DNA from: UBA7446 sp964014735
GTDB lineage: Bacteria > Bacteroidota > Bacteroidia > Flavobacteriales > Flavobacteriaceae
Assembly (NCBI GenBank): GCA_964014735.1
Contig: CAXHBH010000004.1
Location: forward strand, 1-64,000
Length of the DNA stretch: 64,000 nt
Reading direction: 5' to 3'
The position numbers and the translations under genes are program-made. Positions within the stretch are counted from its first letter, which is position 1. Each line of letters starts with the position of its first letter. Positions 17,234-25,975 of this stretch are shown here, one piece after another. Below the pieces are notes generated by a model. The model saw only the letters and a list, made by a program, of their open reading frames with translations. It ran no database searches and was not told the DNA's origin.

Positions 17234-17713
17234 TTAAAGGTCATTAAAAATAGTGTGCATCAATCTTTTTTTGTCATTGATACTTTCCTCAAGTGAAATC
17301 ATAGTCTCTGTGCGTAAAATACCATCAATGTCATCAATTTTAAAAATAATATCTTTAGCATGTTCGGTAGTCCTGGCGCGAACCTTGCAGTAGATGTTAA
17401 ATTTTCCTGTGGTAATATGTGCAACTGTTACATACGGGATCTCATGTAGACGTTCAAGAACGTATTTAGTTTGGTGTGTTTTCTCTAAATATATACCCAC
17501 ATATGCAATGAAAGAATAACCCATTTTGTTGTAGTCAAGCATTAGGGAGGATCCTTTGATTATACCCGCATCTTCCATTTTACGAACCCTTACATGAACT
17601 GTACCAGCAGAAATTAAAAGCCTTTTGGCTATATCGGTAAATGGTGTGCGCATGTTATCAATCAAAATATCAAGAATTTGATGATCAATTTCGTCTAATT
17701 TAAATTTAAACAT
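17234..17713 (-). CDS. Lrp/AsnC-family transcriptional regulator
   Basis: A 159-residue regulator with an N-terminal winged HTH (DEIDHQILDILIDNMRTPFTDIAKRL through VRVRKMEDAGII, residues 6-52) and a C-terminal RAM ligand-binding domain (GYSFIAYVGIYLE onward). Such proteins respond to amino acids. Position 9 bases upstream of ppc on the same strand suggests co-transcription or amino-acid control of anaplerosis; that is inference. The ligand is unknown. Confidence 0.92.
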   Translation of the reverse strand: MFKFKLDEIDHQILDILIDNMRTPFTDIAKRLLISAGTVHVRVRKMEDAGIIKGSSLMLDYNKMGYSFIAYVGIYLEKTHQTKYVLERLHEIPYVTVAHITTGKFNIYCKVRARTTEHAKDIIFKIDDIDGILRTETMISLEESINDKKRLMHTIFNDL

Positions 17714-17774
17714 AATTATTTTTTTTGCAAAGAAAACAAAAAAACAATGAAAATTATGTTCTTATTTAGATAAA

Positions 17775-18866
17775 TTAATGTGAATAATGTGTTAAATCTA
17801 ACATTTTTAACAATTTTTTTGCCTGAGCATCATCATCCGAAAGATTATAATTAATATTTTTATGTTTAATTAAATCAATGATTTTGTATGCGTTAAGATG
17901 AGATAAATCACCTTTTTTGTGCAGTATGGGCACGAAAGATATTTTACCTGCAGTTAATTTTTCTTCATACTGAAATGCCATACTTATATGAGTATTATCT
18001 CTTGGTATATTGTGAACTAAGATGTCAACATAAGACTTTTCAACCTCAGGAATGTTATTATAAACTGCATATTGATGCAAATTATTGGCTATACAGTTTA
18101 GGGCACCCAATACAGAAACTGAAAACCACTTTCGAGTTAACTGTCGACCATAATCTTGTCCTGATTGTCCACACTCGAACAATATAGTCGGCGTTCCTTT
18201 TGACTGAAAACAATCTCCAACACAGTTGGGGTTGTAGGTATCATCATAGCGCCCCACATGATTAGGTATGTATCGCTGAAGTACTTTGTTTATGTATCCA
18301 ACAACACCCATGGCCAGTTTACGAGCGGCTGTAATTGACTTGTCTGCATCAGCAGCCGGCGCTAAATATGACAACATGCAAGGATGATTTTTAACGCCAA
18401 ATATAGTTCGTTGATCATGTAGGTTAAAGCAATAATGAGGTTGAAAAGTATCATAAATCTCAAACAAGGCCTTCGTTTCAGGCTGAGAATGTTGCGTGGC
18501 ATCTCTGTTCAAATCAACATCATTGGCATTTGCCCTGGAATATGCTAAGGCTCCATCTGGATTTAGCATGGGCAGTAATTGAATAGTGAAAGGTTTCAGA
18601 AGGGTTGAATAAGATTTGAGAAAATAAAACACATCCATAATTCCCTTAGTGCTTGTTGACTCATTCCCGTGCATTTGTGACCACATCAGTATCTTAATAG
18701 GGCCAATTCCAATTTTAATAGCGCTGATAGGAGTTCCATTTTTGCTTGCACCTACCTCTGTTTGATCGAAATCTTTTAGAAAAGCTTCAATTTTTTGATA
18801 AGTGATGTAACGCCCTTGCAAAGTTTGGCTTTTAAGTTCAGATCGTTGCTTTAGAAATGGATTCAT
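17775..18866 (-). CDS. M14-family zinc carboxypeptidase-like protein
   Basis: A 363-residue protein with the M14 metallopeptidase fold. Zinc ligands are His66 and Glu69 (WSQMHGNEST) and His150 (CFNLHDQR); the catalytic Glu is about residue 231 (LFECGQSG). LLPMLNPDGALAY and DVDLNRDA are the usual substrate-binding stretches. No signal peptide is evident with this start, so it may be cytoplasmic. An in-frame upstream start at 18908 would add MFTIGNCFAFTFAN; I prefer 18866 but cannot exclude the longer form. Substrate unknown (peptide or cell-wall fragment). Repeated TGTAAAC motifs lie at its 5' end. Confidence 0.85.
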   Translation of the reverse strand: MNPFLKQRSELKSQTLQGRYITYQKIEAFLKDFDQTEVGASKNGTPISAIKIGIGPIKILMWSQMHGNESTSTKGIMDVFYFLKSYSTLLKPFTIQLLPMLNPDGALAYSRANANDVDLNRDATQHSQPETKALFEIYDTFQPHYCFNLHDQRTIFGVKNHPCMLSYLAPAADADKSITAARKLAMGVVGYINKVLQRYIPNHVGRYDDTYNPNCVGDCFQSKGTPTILFECGQSGQDYGRQLTRKWFSVSVLGALNCIANNLHQYAVYNNIPEVEKSYVDILVHNIPRDNTHISMAFQYEEKLTAGKISFVPILHKKGDLSHLNAYKIIDLIKHKNINYNLSDDDAQAKKLLKMLDLTHYSH

Positions 18867-18875
18867 GTTTGCAAA

Positions 18876-18929
18876 TGTAAACGCAAAACAGTTTCCAATT
18901 GTAAACAAGCTTAATTTAATATTGTAAAC
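18876..18929. repeat. Three TGTAAAC direct repeats at 23-24 base spacing
   Basis: TGTAAAC occurs at 18876-18882, 18900-18906 and 18923-18929; the second and third share the longer ATTGTAAACAA. The spacing is roughly two helical turns, and the cluster covers the M14 gene start and its upstream region. A variant, TGTAAAT, is at 19000-19006. This could be a protein-binding array; no binding protein is assigned. Confidence 0.4.
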
Positions 18930-19009
18930 AAAATCAATTCAAAAAGCACAATAATTGTTACAAAAGTAATTTGTTAACTACAATAAATATTTAAAGTACT
19001 GTAAATAAG

Positions 19010-19029
19010 TATTTTATGTACATAAAATA
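19010..19029. promoter_or_regulatory. 20-bp perfect palindrome upstream of the XRE regulator
   Basis: TATTTTATGTACATAAAATA is a perfect inverted repeat with no loop, 87 bases before the XRE-family regulator ATG at 19117 and in the intergenic region shared with the M14 gene. A second, 12-base palindrome, TTACAATTGTAA, lies at 19103-19114, directly before that ATG. A dimeric HTH protein, perhaps the adjacent regulator itself, is the obvious candidate ligand. The DNA is A+T-rich, which lowers the surprise somewhat. Confidence 0.5.
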
Positions 19030-19116
19030 AAGTGATGGTTTCGTTTTATATGCACGTATTATGTTATATATTTGATATTATCATGGCATTTATATTAATA
19101 TTTTACAATTGTAACT

Positions 19117-19524
19117 ATGGATATTGTTGAACGAATTAAGCAACTGATGCAAGACAATGAATTAGGCGCAGCTGCCTTTGCTGATACTATTGGCGTACAG
19201 CGTTCTTCCATTTCACATATTCTTTCTGAACGCAATAAGCCTAGTTTAGACTTTATTCTTAAAATACTTTACGCCTACCCTAACGTTTCGGTTGAATGGT
19301 TACTTAAAGGAACTGGTTCTGAAAATGTTATGAATAACCCAGTTGTTAAGCAAGACCATTTGGCTTTAGAGTCTCAAGAGGTGGAAAGTCTAGCTGATAA
19401 ACCGTTGCTAAAAAGAAATTCCAATCAAAATATTATCCAAAAATCAACTACTTCGAAACAGGTTGAGCGAATTGTTGTGTGTTATAACGATGGTACTTTC
19501 AGTACCTACCTCAATAAAAATTGA
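19117..19524 (+). CDS. XRE-family helix-turn-helix regulator
   Basis: A 135-residue protein. Residues 2-70 form a Cro/C1-type HTH: IKQLMQDNELGAAAFADTIG, then the recognition helix VQRSSISHILSERNKPSL and the LILYAYPNVSVEWLLKGTG-type end. Residues 75-135 are a polar, probably disordered tail ending in RIVVCYNDGTFSTYLNKN. This tail layout is seen in Bacteroidota XRE proteins; target unknown. The upstream palindromes at 19010-19029 and 19103-19114 suggest autoregulation. The following small lipoprotein and terC genes are on the same strand with 12-base and zero-base gaps. Confidence 0.9.
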   Translation: MDIVERIKQLMQDNELGAAAFADTIGVQRSSISHILSERNKPSLDFILKILYAYPNVSVEWLLKGTGSENVMNNPVVKQDHLALESQEVESLADKPLLKRNSNQNIIQKSTTSKQVERIVVCYNDGTFSTYLNKN

Positions 19525-19536
19525 TATTTTTGAAGC

Positions 19537-19914
19537 ATGCGAAATGTTTTTTTTACCACCCTACTGCTTTTCTGTGTTTCTTGTTTCATTCCTGAGCGTG
19601 ATTGCGCTAAATTTAAAACAGGAAAATTCCGTTTTACCTCTTTAGTACTTGGTGATACGCTTACTACACAATTTATCAGAACAGACAGTATAGAAGTAGA
19701 TTATTACCTCAATCGTGTGGATAGCTCTAGTGTACGTTGGCTGAATGACTGCGAGTGCATTGTAAAAAAACTGCGTCCCCTCTCCTATCAAGACTCAAAA
19801 TCTGTCCACATGAAAATTTTAACCACTTCAGCAAATTCCTATACTTTTGAGTATAATTTGGTTGGTGATACAAGTAATAAACAACGCGGCATTGTAACTA
19901 AAATAAGCGACTAA
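19537..19914 (+). CDS. Small lipoprotein of a conserved Flavobacteriia family (sometimes mislabelled topoisomerase IV)
   Basis: A 125-residue protein with an N-terminal signal and lipobox-like LLLFCVSCF, so Cys near residue 14-17 is likely lipidated. The mature part begins with ERDCAKFKTGKFRFTSL and ends with YTFEYNLVGDTSNKQRGIV. I recall homologues annotated as DNA topoisomerase IV, evidently transferred from the neighbouring parC/parE genes; nothing in the sequence resembles a topoisomerase. The gene ends directly before the terC start. Function unknown. Confidence 0.8.
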   Translation: MRNVFFTTLLLFCVSCFIPERDCAKFKTGKFRFTSLVLGDTLTTQFIRTDSIEVDYYLNRVDSSSVRWLNDCECIVKKLRPLSYQDSKSVHMKILTTSANSYTFEYNLVGDTSNKQRGIVTKISD

Positions 19915-20688
19915 ATGGACTTTCTTTTCACTCCAGAGGCCATATCGGCATTGCTTACACTTACATTTCTTGAGATTATTTTGGGGATTGACAATATCGT
20001 ATTCATTTCTATAGTTGTTGGTAAGCTACCAGAAGAAAAACGTGCTAAAGCTACTAATATTGGGCTCGTACTTGCATTAGTACTTCGTATTATTCTACTA
20101 TTTACTATAACATGGGTAATTGCCATGAAAAATAGTTTTTTTTCGATTAATACTGCCCAATTAAGTACAGAAATCAATGGACAATCTTTAGTGTTATTTG
20201 TTGGGGGGTTATTCCTGATCTATAAGAGTACTAAGGAAATACATGAAAAAATAGATCATGCTGGAGAAAAAGATAAAGAAGTAGCAAACAAAGCATCGAC
20301 TACTATGGGGCGTATATTGCTTCAAATCATCCTAATAGATGCTGTTTTTTCTGTGGATTCAATATTAACTGCTGTAGGCATGACAAGTGGGATTGAAGGT
20401 GCGCTTTGGATTATGATTATTGCCGTTGTGGTTTCCATACTGGTAATGATGATATTTGCACATCCTGTTACGCGTTTTGTGCATAAGCACCCTTCTTTAC
20501 AAATTTTAGCCCTTTCATTTCTTATTTTAATTGGCTTTATGCTTATTGCTGAAGGTGCGCATCTTGCCAATATGCAAATCATGGGGCAACACATAGGGAG
20601 TATCCCAAAAGGCTATTTGTATTTTGCTATTGCTTTTTCTTTAGTGGTGGAGTTTTTAAACATGCGCTTTCGCAAGAAAAAAGCCTAG
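19915..20688 (+). CDS. TerC-family integral membrane protein
   Basis: A 257-residue polytopic inner-membrane protein with about seven hydrophobic segments. The TerC signature is clear: LTFLEIILGIDNIVFISIV near the N-terminus, with acidic and Asn residues within the membrane, and IILIDAVFSVDSILTAVGM in the second half. TerC relatives such as Alx and YkoY move Mn2+ or support metal loading of exported proteins; tellurite resistance itself is not implied. It starts immediately after the lipoprotein gene and converges on parC with 2 bases between stops. Confidence 0.93.
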   Translation: MDFLFTPEAISALLTLTFLEIILGIDNIVFISIVVGKLPEEKRAKATNIGLVLALVLRIILLFTITWVIAMKNSFFSINTAQLSTEINGQSLVLFVGGLFLIYKSTKEIHEKIDHAGEKDKEVANKASTTMGRILLQIILIDAVFSVDSILTAVGMTSGIEGALWIMIIAVVVSILVMMIFAHPVTRFVHKHPSLQILALSFLILIGFMLIAEGAHLANMQIMGQHIGSIPKGYLYFAIAFSLVVEFLNMRFRKKKA

Positions 20689-20690
20689 TT

Positions 20691-23273
20691 TTATAGGTTT
20701 AGAGTTATTTGTCCCTCTTCGTCTTCATTTGGCGGTGTTACCTCCTCTACTACAGTTTCAATTTCTGCAGTATCAAGTTCTGGTTCAGCAATGTATGGTA
20801 AGGGTGCATTGGTTTCAATTCGTTTTAGTTTTTCAGATGTTAATTGATTACCCATCGCTTTGATGCCTTTAGTTGTTATAAAGTCTTCAAAAGAAACTTT
20901 TAGCGGTTGTTTGGCCTCATTGCCTCTAGGCTTAATAAACTGAAGAGTACATACAGGTCTCCAATCAGTTGAAAACCATATAAGTTCAATCTTATTACCT
21001 TCTTTAATAAAAACTTCCTCTTTATCTGCTGTTTCAACCAGAAAACGTTTGCCAAAGTATTTATCCTTAATGCCATCATAATATATTGCCGAAAGTGGTT
21101 TGTTGGGCTCCCATTTTTCCAATATCAACATATCAGGCGGAAAATGCATGCCCAAATCTGGAATTTGTGTTTTTACTTTTCCTGATTTTGTTATGATAAG
21201 CAGACGATCTTCTCCCCTAAATGCACCTAACAAACGACCACGTTCGTCCGCATTAAGTCGTTGAACGGTTTCGTCAAACCAGATGTCACGAGGTTTAAGG
21301 GTAGACACCCCTTCTTCTTTAAGATCTACGCGCTTAATAGCGTATTTGGTCACCGTGTTTCCTCTAACACCCCTTCCTTTAACGACAAGGTCTGCAAAAT
21401 CTAGATCCCATTTTAATTTCTTAATTGAACTGCTGTGGCGCAAGTGAATGGTTACGATTTCTGCTTCTCCATTTGGATTGGCAGAAAAATAATACACTTT
21501 GGATTGTGAGCTACCATTTGTAAGGTCGTAATATTTGTCTCTTGTTACTCCCGTAACAGCAAAACGCTTAATATATGAAGTACCCCTTTTTCCATCTTGG
21601 TAAATCATGTTGTAGATTGTCCGTTTATCTTTCTTTTTAAAAACAGCTACGTGAATAATGTTTTTTCCAACAAAAGTCTTGCTTTCAACTTTGGTTACCA
21701 TCATTTTTCCATCAGCAGTAAAAACTATAACATCATCAATGTCGGCACAATCCGTTACATATTCTTCGCGTCTCAAAGAAGTTCCCACAAAACCTTCTTC
21801 CCTACTGACATAGAGTTTTGTGTTCCGCATTACCACCTTACGCGCATCTACATCGGCAAATACACTTAACTCCGTTTTTCGCCCTTTACCTGTCCCATAG
21901 GTTTTTTTAAGCCTCTTGAAATAATCAATAGCAAACTCAACAATATGTGCCAAATGGTAGCGCACTTCGTCCAGTTCTGCTTCAAGAGCTTCTATTTTTT
22001 GCTGCGCCTTATCCAAATCAAATTTGGAGATACGTTTGATGCGAATTTCTGTAAGTCTTACTACATCATCATCTGTAACGTCACGTTTTAAGTTTACGAT
22101 ATAGGGCGCTAAACCACTATGAATTGCAGCTAGAACACCAACCCACGTTTCCACTTCCTCAATGTCTCGATATATGCGTTGTTCAATAAAAATACGCTCC
22201 AAAGATGCAAAATGCCATTGTGTTTCTAGTTCTTCTTGTTTAACTTCAAGCTCTGTTCTTAGAAGGTCTAAAGTATGATCGGTAGAGCGCCGCAGCATTT
22301 CAGAAACACCTATAAAATTGGGTTTGTTATTTTCAATAACACAACCTAAAGGAGATATGGAAGTTTCACAAGCCGTAAAGGCAAACAATGCATCTATGGT
22401 TTTATCGGGTGATACATTAGGAGGGAGTTGTATTTTGATTTCAACATCTGCTGCTGTATTGTCTTCAATCTTTTTTATTTTGATTTTTCCCTTATCATTA
22501 GCTTTAAGTATGGAATCAATAAGCGATGAAGTGGTTGTAGAAAAAGGAATTTCATTAATTACAAGGGTTTGCTTGTCGATCTGTGTAATGCATGCACGCA
22601 CACGTATTTTACCGCCCCTTAGGCCATCATTATAATTGTCAGCATCCATTACGCCACCTGTTGGGAAATCAGGCACGAGTGTAAATCTTTTGCCTTGCAG
22701 ATGTTTTACTGATGCGTCAATGAGCTCGTTAAAGTTGTGTGGTAGTATTTTGGTAGATAATCCTACAGCAATACCCTCACCTCCTTGCGCTAATAGCATC
22801 GGAAACTTCACAGGCAGTGAAATAGGCTCCTTTTTACGACCATCATAGGAAAGTTGCCACTGCGTAACTTTTGGGCTGTATACCACTTCTAAAGCAAATT
22901 TTGACAACCTCGCCTCAATGTAACGTGAAGCGGCTGCTGAGTCACCCGTGAGTATGTTTCCCCAGTTACCTTGCATGTCAATCAACAAATCTTTTTGTGC
23001 AATTTGCACCATAGCATCAGCAATTGATGCATCCCCATGTGGATGATATTGCATAGTGTGCCCCACAATGTTAGCCACTTTGTTGTAGCGCCCATCGTCA
23101 AGATCTTTCATAGAATGTAGGATACGCCGCTGTACGGGCTTAAAACCATCTTCAATAGCTGGAACGGCACGTTCTAAAATCACATAGGAAGCATAATCAA
23201 GGAACCAGTCCTTATACATGCCCGTTACTCTTATAAGATGATCGTCGGGATTATGTTCTAATTCCTCGTTCAT
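20691..23273 (-). CDS. parC: DNA topoisomerase IV subunit A
   Basis: Type IIA topoisomerase DNA-cleavage subunit that decatenates daughter chromosomes. The 860-residue protein contains the DNA-gate domain with YHPHGDASIADAMVQ and the catalytic Tyr118 in AASRYIEARL, a coiled-coil exit gate, and a C-terminal beta-pinwheel region (about 540-800) that lacks a clear GyrA-box QRRGGKG, supporting ParC over GyrA. It overlaps the parE stop by 4 bases, so the two subunits are made together. Confidence 0.94.
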   Translation of the reverse strand: MNEELEHNPDDHLIRVTGMYKDWFLDYASYVILERAVPAIEDGFKPVQRRILHSMKDLDDGRYNKVANIVGHTMQYHPHGDASIADAMVQIAQKDLLIDMQGNWGNILTGDSAAASRYIEARLSKFALEVVYSPKVTQWQLSYDGRKKEPISLPVKFPMLLAQGGEGIAVGLSTKILPHNFNELIDASVKHLQGKRFTLVPDFPTGGVMDADNYNDGLRGGKIRVRACITQIDKQTLVINEIPFSTTTSSLIDSILKANDKGKIKIKKIEDNTAADVEIKIQLPPNVSPDKTIDALFAFTACETSISPLGCVIENNKPNFIGVSEMLRRSTDHTLDLLRTELEVKQEELETQWHFASLERIFIEQRIYRDIEEVETWVGVLAAIHSGLAPYIVNLKRDVTDDDVVRLTEIRIKRISKFDLDKAQQKIEALEAELDEVRYHLAHIVEFAIDYFKRLKKTYGTGKGRKTELSVFADVDARKVVMRNTKLYVSREEGFVGTSLRREEYVTDCADIDDVIVFTADGKMMVTKVESKTFVGKNIIHVAVFKKKDKRTIYNMIYQDGKRGTSYIKRFAVTGVTRDKYYDLTNGSSQSKVYYFSANPNGEAEIVTIHLRHSSSIKKLKWDLDFADLVVKGRGVRGNTVTKYAIKRVDLKEEGVSTLKPRDIWFDETVQRLNADERGRLLGAFRGEDRLLIITKSGKVKTQIPDLGMHFPPDMLILEKWEPNKPLSAIYYDGIKDKYFGKRFLVETADKEEVFIKEGNKIELIWFSTDWRPVCTLQFIKPRGNEAKQPLKVSFEDFITTKGIKAMGNQLTSEKLKRIETNAPLPYIAEPELDTAEIETVVEEVTPPNEDEEGQITLNL

Positions 23274-25120
23274 GATTCTACTTTGTCTAACTCTACCTTA
23301 AGGTTATCAATGATAAACTCTTGCCGTTTGGGTGTATTTTTACCCATATAAAATGATAACAATTCGTCTATGGTCATGTTTTTGTCTAGCATGACAGGGT
23401 CTAGTCGGATATCCTCACCAATAAAGTGTTTAAATTCATCTGGTGAAATCTCCCCCAACCCTTTAAATCGCGTAATCTCAGCTTGTTTTCCCAATTCATC
23501 AAGAGCATTTACACGTTCTTGCTCGGAGTAACAGTAAATCGTTCTTTTTTTGTTGCGTACTCTGAAAAGTGGTGTTTGCAGAATATATAGGTGTCCATCT
23601 TTAATTAGTTCAGGGAAAAACTGCAAAAAGAAGGTAATAAGTAATAGCCTAATGTGCATTCCATCAACATCGGCATCAGTGGCAATTACAATATTATTAT
23701 ATCGTAAATCTTCCATACTTTCCTCAATGTTGAGTGCTGCCTGCAATAAATTAAACTCTTCGTTTTCGTAAACAATTTTTTTAGACATACCATAGGAATT
23801 CAATGGCTTTCCACGAAGGCTAAAAACCGCTTGAGTATTTACGTCCCTAGACTTAGTAATAGATCCACTGGCCGAATCTCCTTCCGTAATGAACAAGGTC
23901 GAATCCAAACGCTGATCTTTTTTAATATCACCCAAATGTATGCGGCAATCTCTTAATTTTTTGTTGTGTAGACTGGCTTTTTTAGCACGATCACGTGCCA
24001 ACTTACGAATCCCTGATAACTCTTTTCGCTCCTTTTCTGCTTGTAATATTTTGCGTTGCAACGCTTCGGAAGTGTTCGAATTTTTGTGTAAAAAATTATC
24101 TAATTGCTTACCAACAAAATCATTGATATAGGTGCGTACTGTAGGGAATTCACCACCCATTTCAGTTGAACCTAGCTTGGTTTTTGTTTGGGATTCAAAC
24201 ACAGGCTCCATTACCTTGATGCTGATGGCAGAAATAATGGATTTACGAATATCTGAAGCATCGTACTGCTTTCCGTAATACTCTCTTATGGTTTTAACTA
24301 AAGCTTCTCTAAAAGCGGTTTGGTGGGTTCCGCCCTGTGTGGTATGCTGTCCGTTTACAAAAGAATGATATTCTTCGTTGTATTGGGTTTTACTGTGCGT
24401 AATCGCCACTTCAATATCGTCCCCTTTCAGATGTATAACAGGATAGAGAAAGTCTTCTATATTGTTGTTGTCTTCAAGTAAGTCTTTCAGTCCATTTTTT
24501 GAAACAAACCTCTCTCCGTTAAAAACGATGGTTAATCCCGGATTTAGGTAAACATAGTTTTTAAGCATCTTAGCAACATACTCATGACGATAGCGATACT
24601 TTTTAAAGATGTTATCATCAGGAACAAAATAAACTTGTGTGCCATTCCTTTTTGAGGACGAAATAACCTCAGTTTCTTCTTCAAGGGTTCCTTGGTTGAA
24701 GCGTGCTTGCTTCATTTGACCTTCACGTATAGAATAAACGGTAAACTCATTGGAAAGTGCGTTAACTGCCTTGGTTCCTACTCCGTTTAAACCAACAGAT
24801 TTTTTGAAGGCTCGACTATCATATTTACCCCCCGTGTTCATTTTGGAAACCACATCAACGACTTTTCCCAATGGAATACCGCGCCCGTAGTCACGAACGC
24901 CCACCTTACCATCTTTTATGGTGATTTCAATGATTTTCCCAGCACCCATAACAAACTCATCTATACTGTTGTCAAGTACTTCCTTTAGCAGGATATATAT
25001 ACCATCATCTGGTGAGGAGCCATCACCGAGCTTACCGATATACATACCGGGGCGCATACGGATATGCTCTTTCCAATCTAGGGATCGTATATTATCTTCG
25101 TTGTATTGGGTTTGGGCCAT
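23270..25120 (-). CDS. parE: DNA topoisomerase IV subunit B
   Basis: ATPase subunit of topoisomerase IV, 616 residues. The GHKL ATP-binding motifs are LLKEVLDNSIDEF (about residue 45), VGVRDYGRGIPLG and GLNGVGTKAVNALS. The Toprim domain shows FITEGDSASGS and IATDADVDGMHIRLL, and the C-terminal end LLSFYMGKNTPKRQEFI is the classical ParE/GyrB tail. ParE is preferred over GyrB because the gene is coupled to parC. Confidence 0.95.
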   Translation of the reverse strand: MAQTQYNEDNIRSLDWKEHIRMRPGMYIGKLGDGSSPDDGIYILLKEVLDNSIDEFVMGAGKIIEITIKDGKVGVRDYGRGIPLGKVVDVVSKMNTGGKYDSRAFKKSVGLNGVGTKAVNALSNEFTVYSIREGQMKQARFNQGTLEEETEVISSSKRNGTQVYFVPDDNIFKKYRYRHEYVAKMLKNYVYLNPGLTIVFNGERFVSKNGLKDLLEDNNNIEDFLYPVIHLKGDDIEVAITHSKTQYNEEYHSFVNGQHTTQGGTHQTAFREALVKTIREYYGKQYDASDIRKSIISAISIKVMEPVFESQTKTKLGSTEMGGEFPTVRTYINDFVGKQLDNFLHKNSNTSEALQRKILQAEKERKELSGIRKLARDRAKKASLHNKKLRDCRIHLGDIKKDQRLDSTLFITEGDSASGSITKSRDVNTQAVFSLRGKPLNSYGMSKKIVYENEEFNLLQAALNIEESMEDLRYNNIVIATDADVDGMHIRLLLITFFLQFFPELIKDGHLYILQTPLFRVRNKKRTIYCYSEQERVNALDELGKQAEITRFKGLGEISPDEFKHFIGEDIRLDPVMLDKNMTIDELLSFYMGKNTPKRQEFIIDNLKVELDKVES

Positions 25121-25200
25121 TGTTTGCTAATTTAAAGCATCAACCCAAGAAATTAAAGCACGCTTAAACAAAGAAATTAACAATTAAGAAGGGGGTTTTG

Positions 25201-25237
25201 TTGAAACATCTTAGTCAATAAATGTTTCAATTTTTTT
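25201..25237 (+). terminator. A+T-rich hairpin with T tract, plus-strand orientation
   Basis: TTGAAACAT (25201-25209) is inverted at 25222-25230 (ATGTTTCAA) and directly followed by seven T. In form it is a plus-strand intrinsic terminator, yet both flanking genes run minus. It might block antisense transcription into parE's promoter region, or be a binding site. Confidence 0.4.
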
Positions 25238-25253
25238 AGGCTGTATAAATTCA

Positions 25254-25297
25254 TAAAAAAACACCCACTAGTATGAAAAGTCTATGTGGGTGTTTTT
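25254..25297 (-). terminator. Intrinsic terminator after the SnoaL-like lipoprotein gene
   Basis: ACACCCAC (25261-25268) pairs with GTGGGTGT (25286-25293), flanked by A and T runs that extend the stem and give a U tract on the minus strand. It lies 29 bases past the stop of the gene at 25326-25826 and separates it from parE. The A/T runs on both sides could also allow termination in the other direction. Confidence 0.85.
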
Positions 25298-25325
25298 GTT
25301 GTAAAATTTTGTAAAAAGCTTCTGT

Positions 25326-25826
25326 TTACTTGACAGTCGGCTTTGCAGCATAAACAAAGAATCTTGCGATTTTACCATCAACAATTTCGCCATCAATCAT
25401 ATGCAACTCTGTTGTTTCTTCTCCACCTGCAGTCATGGTTACGTTGTGACCCGCAATAATCCAATCTGCACCACTTGGAACGGACTTATAAGGCATGGCC
25501 CAATAGACGTCCCATTTTGGGTTTGCAGCAGCAAACCATTCCTCAAGCACGGCTGCTTGCTGTTCTTTGGTGAAAATTTCAGACCCATCTGGACTTAAGA
25601 TATAAATGGAGTCTGCACTCATTGACTTGATGGCCTCCATGTCTTGGGCATTGTGTGCTTCTAAATATTTCATCCACAAGTCTGTTACATCATCAGAACC
25701 AGTGATGAATTTTTCCTCTGGCAAGGGTTTAAAAAACCCTACACCTTCAACCGATGCAGGCTCTGCCGTTGGTGAGGCACAACCAATAACAGCGATAATT
25801 ATTGATAGAAAGATTAATTTTTTCAT
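25326..25826 (-). CDS. SnoaL/NTF2-like lipoprotein
   Basis: A 166-residue protein with a lipoprotein signal (MKKLIFLSIIIAVIGCAS, lipidated Cys at 16), so probably periplasmic and membrane-attached. The mature domain has the cone-shaped SnoaL/NTF2-like pattern: LWMKYLEAHNAQDMEAIKSM, then SIYILSPDG, and paired strands ending IARFFVYAAK. These domains serve as small-molecule binders or isomerases; no catalytic residues can be assigned. The gene stands alone with its own terminator. Confidence 0.83.
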   Translation of the reverse strand: MKKLIFLSIIIAVIGCASPTAEPASVEGVGFFKPLPEEKFITGSDDVTDLWMKYLEAHNAQDMEAIKSMSADSIYILSPDGSEIFTKEQQAAVLEEWFAAANPKWDVYWAMPYKSVPSGADWIIAGHNVTMTAGGEETTELHMIDGEIVDGKIARFFVYAAKPTVK

Positions 25827-25975
25827 GTTTAATTGCTTTAAAATTTGATTTAAAGTTAAACACTTTTTTTAAAAATTAGATAAGAGTAACTCTAAATCTG
25901 TTAAAGATTCTTATTAAGTAATATTTTCACAAAAATATTGTGGTATTTTATGAATATCAGATTTTAATTAATGCA

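Noticed and set aside
25928..25942. CACAA...TTGTG inverted repeat after ychF
   Set aside because: Short stem, no U tract in either direction; not enough to call a terminator or operator.
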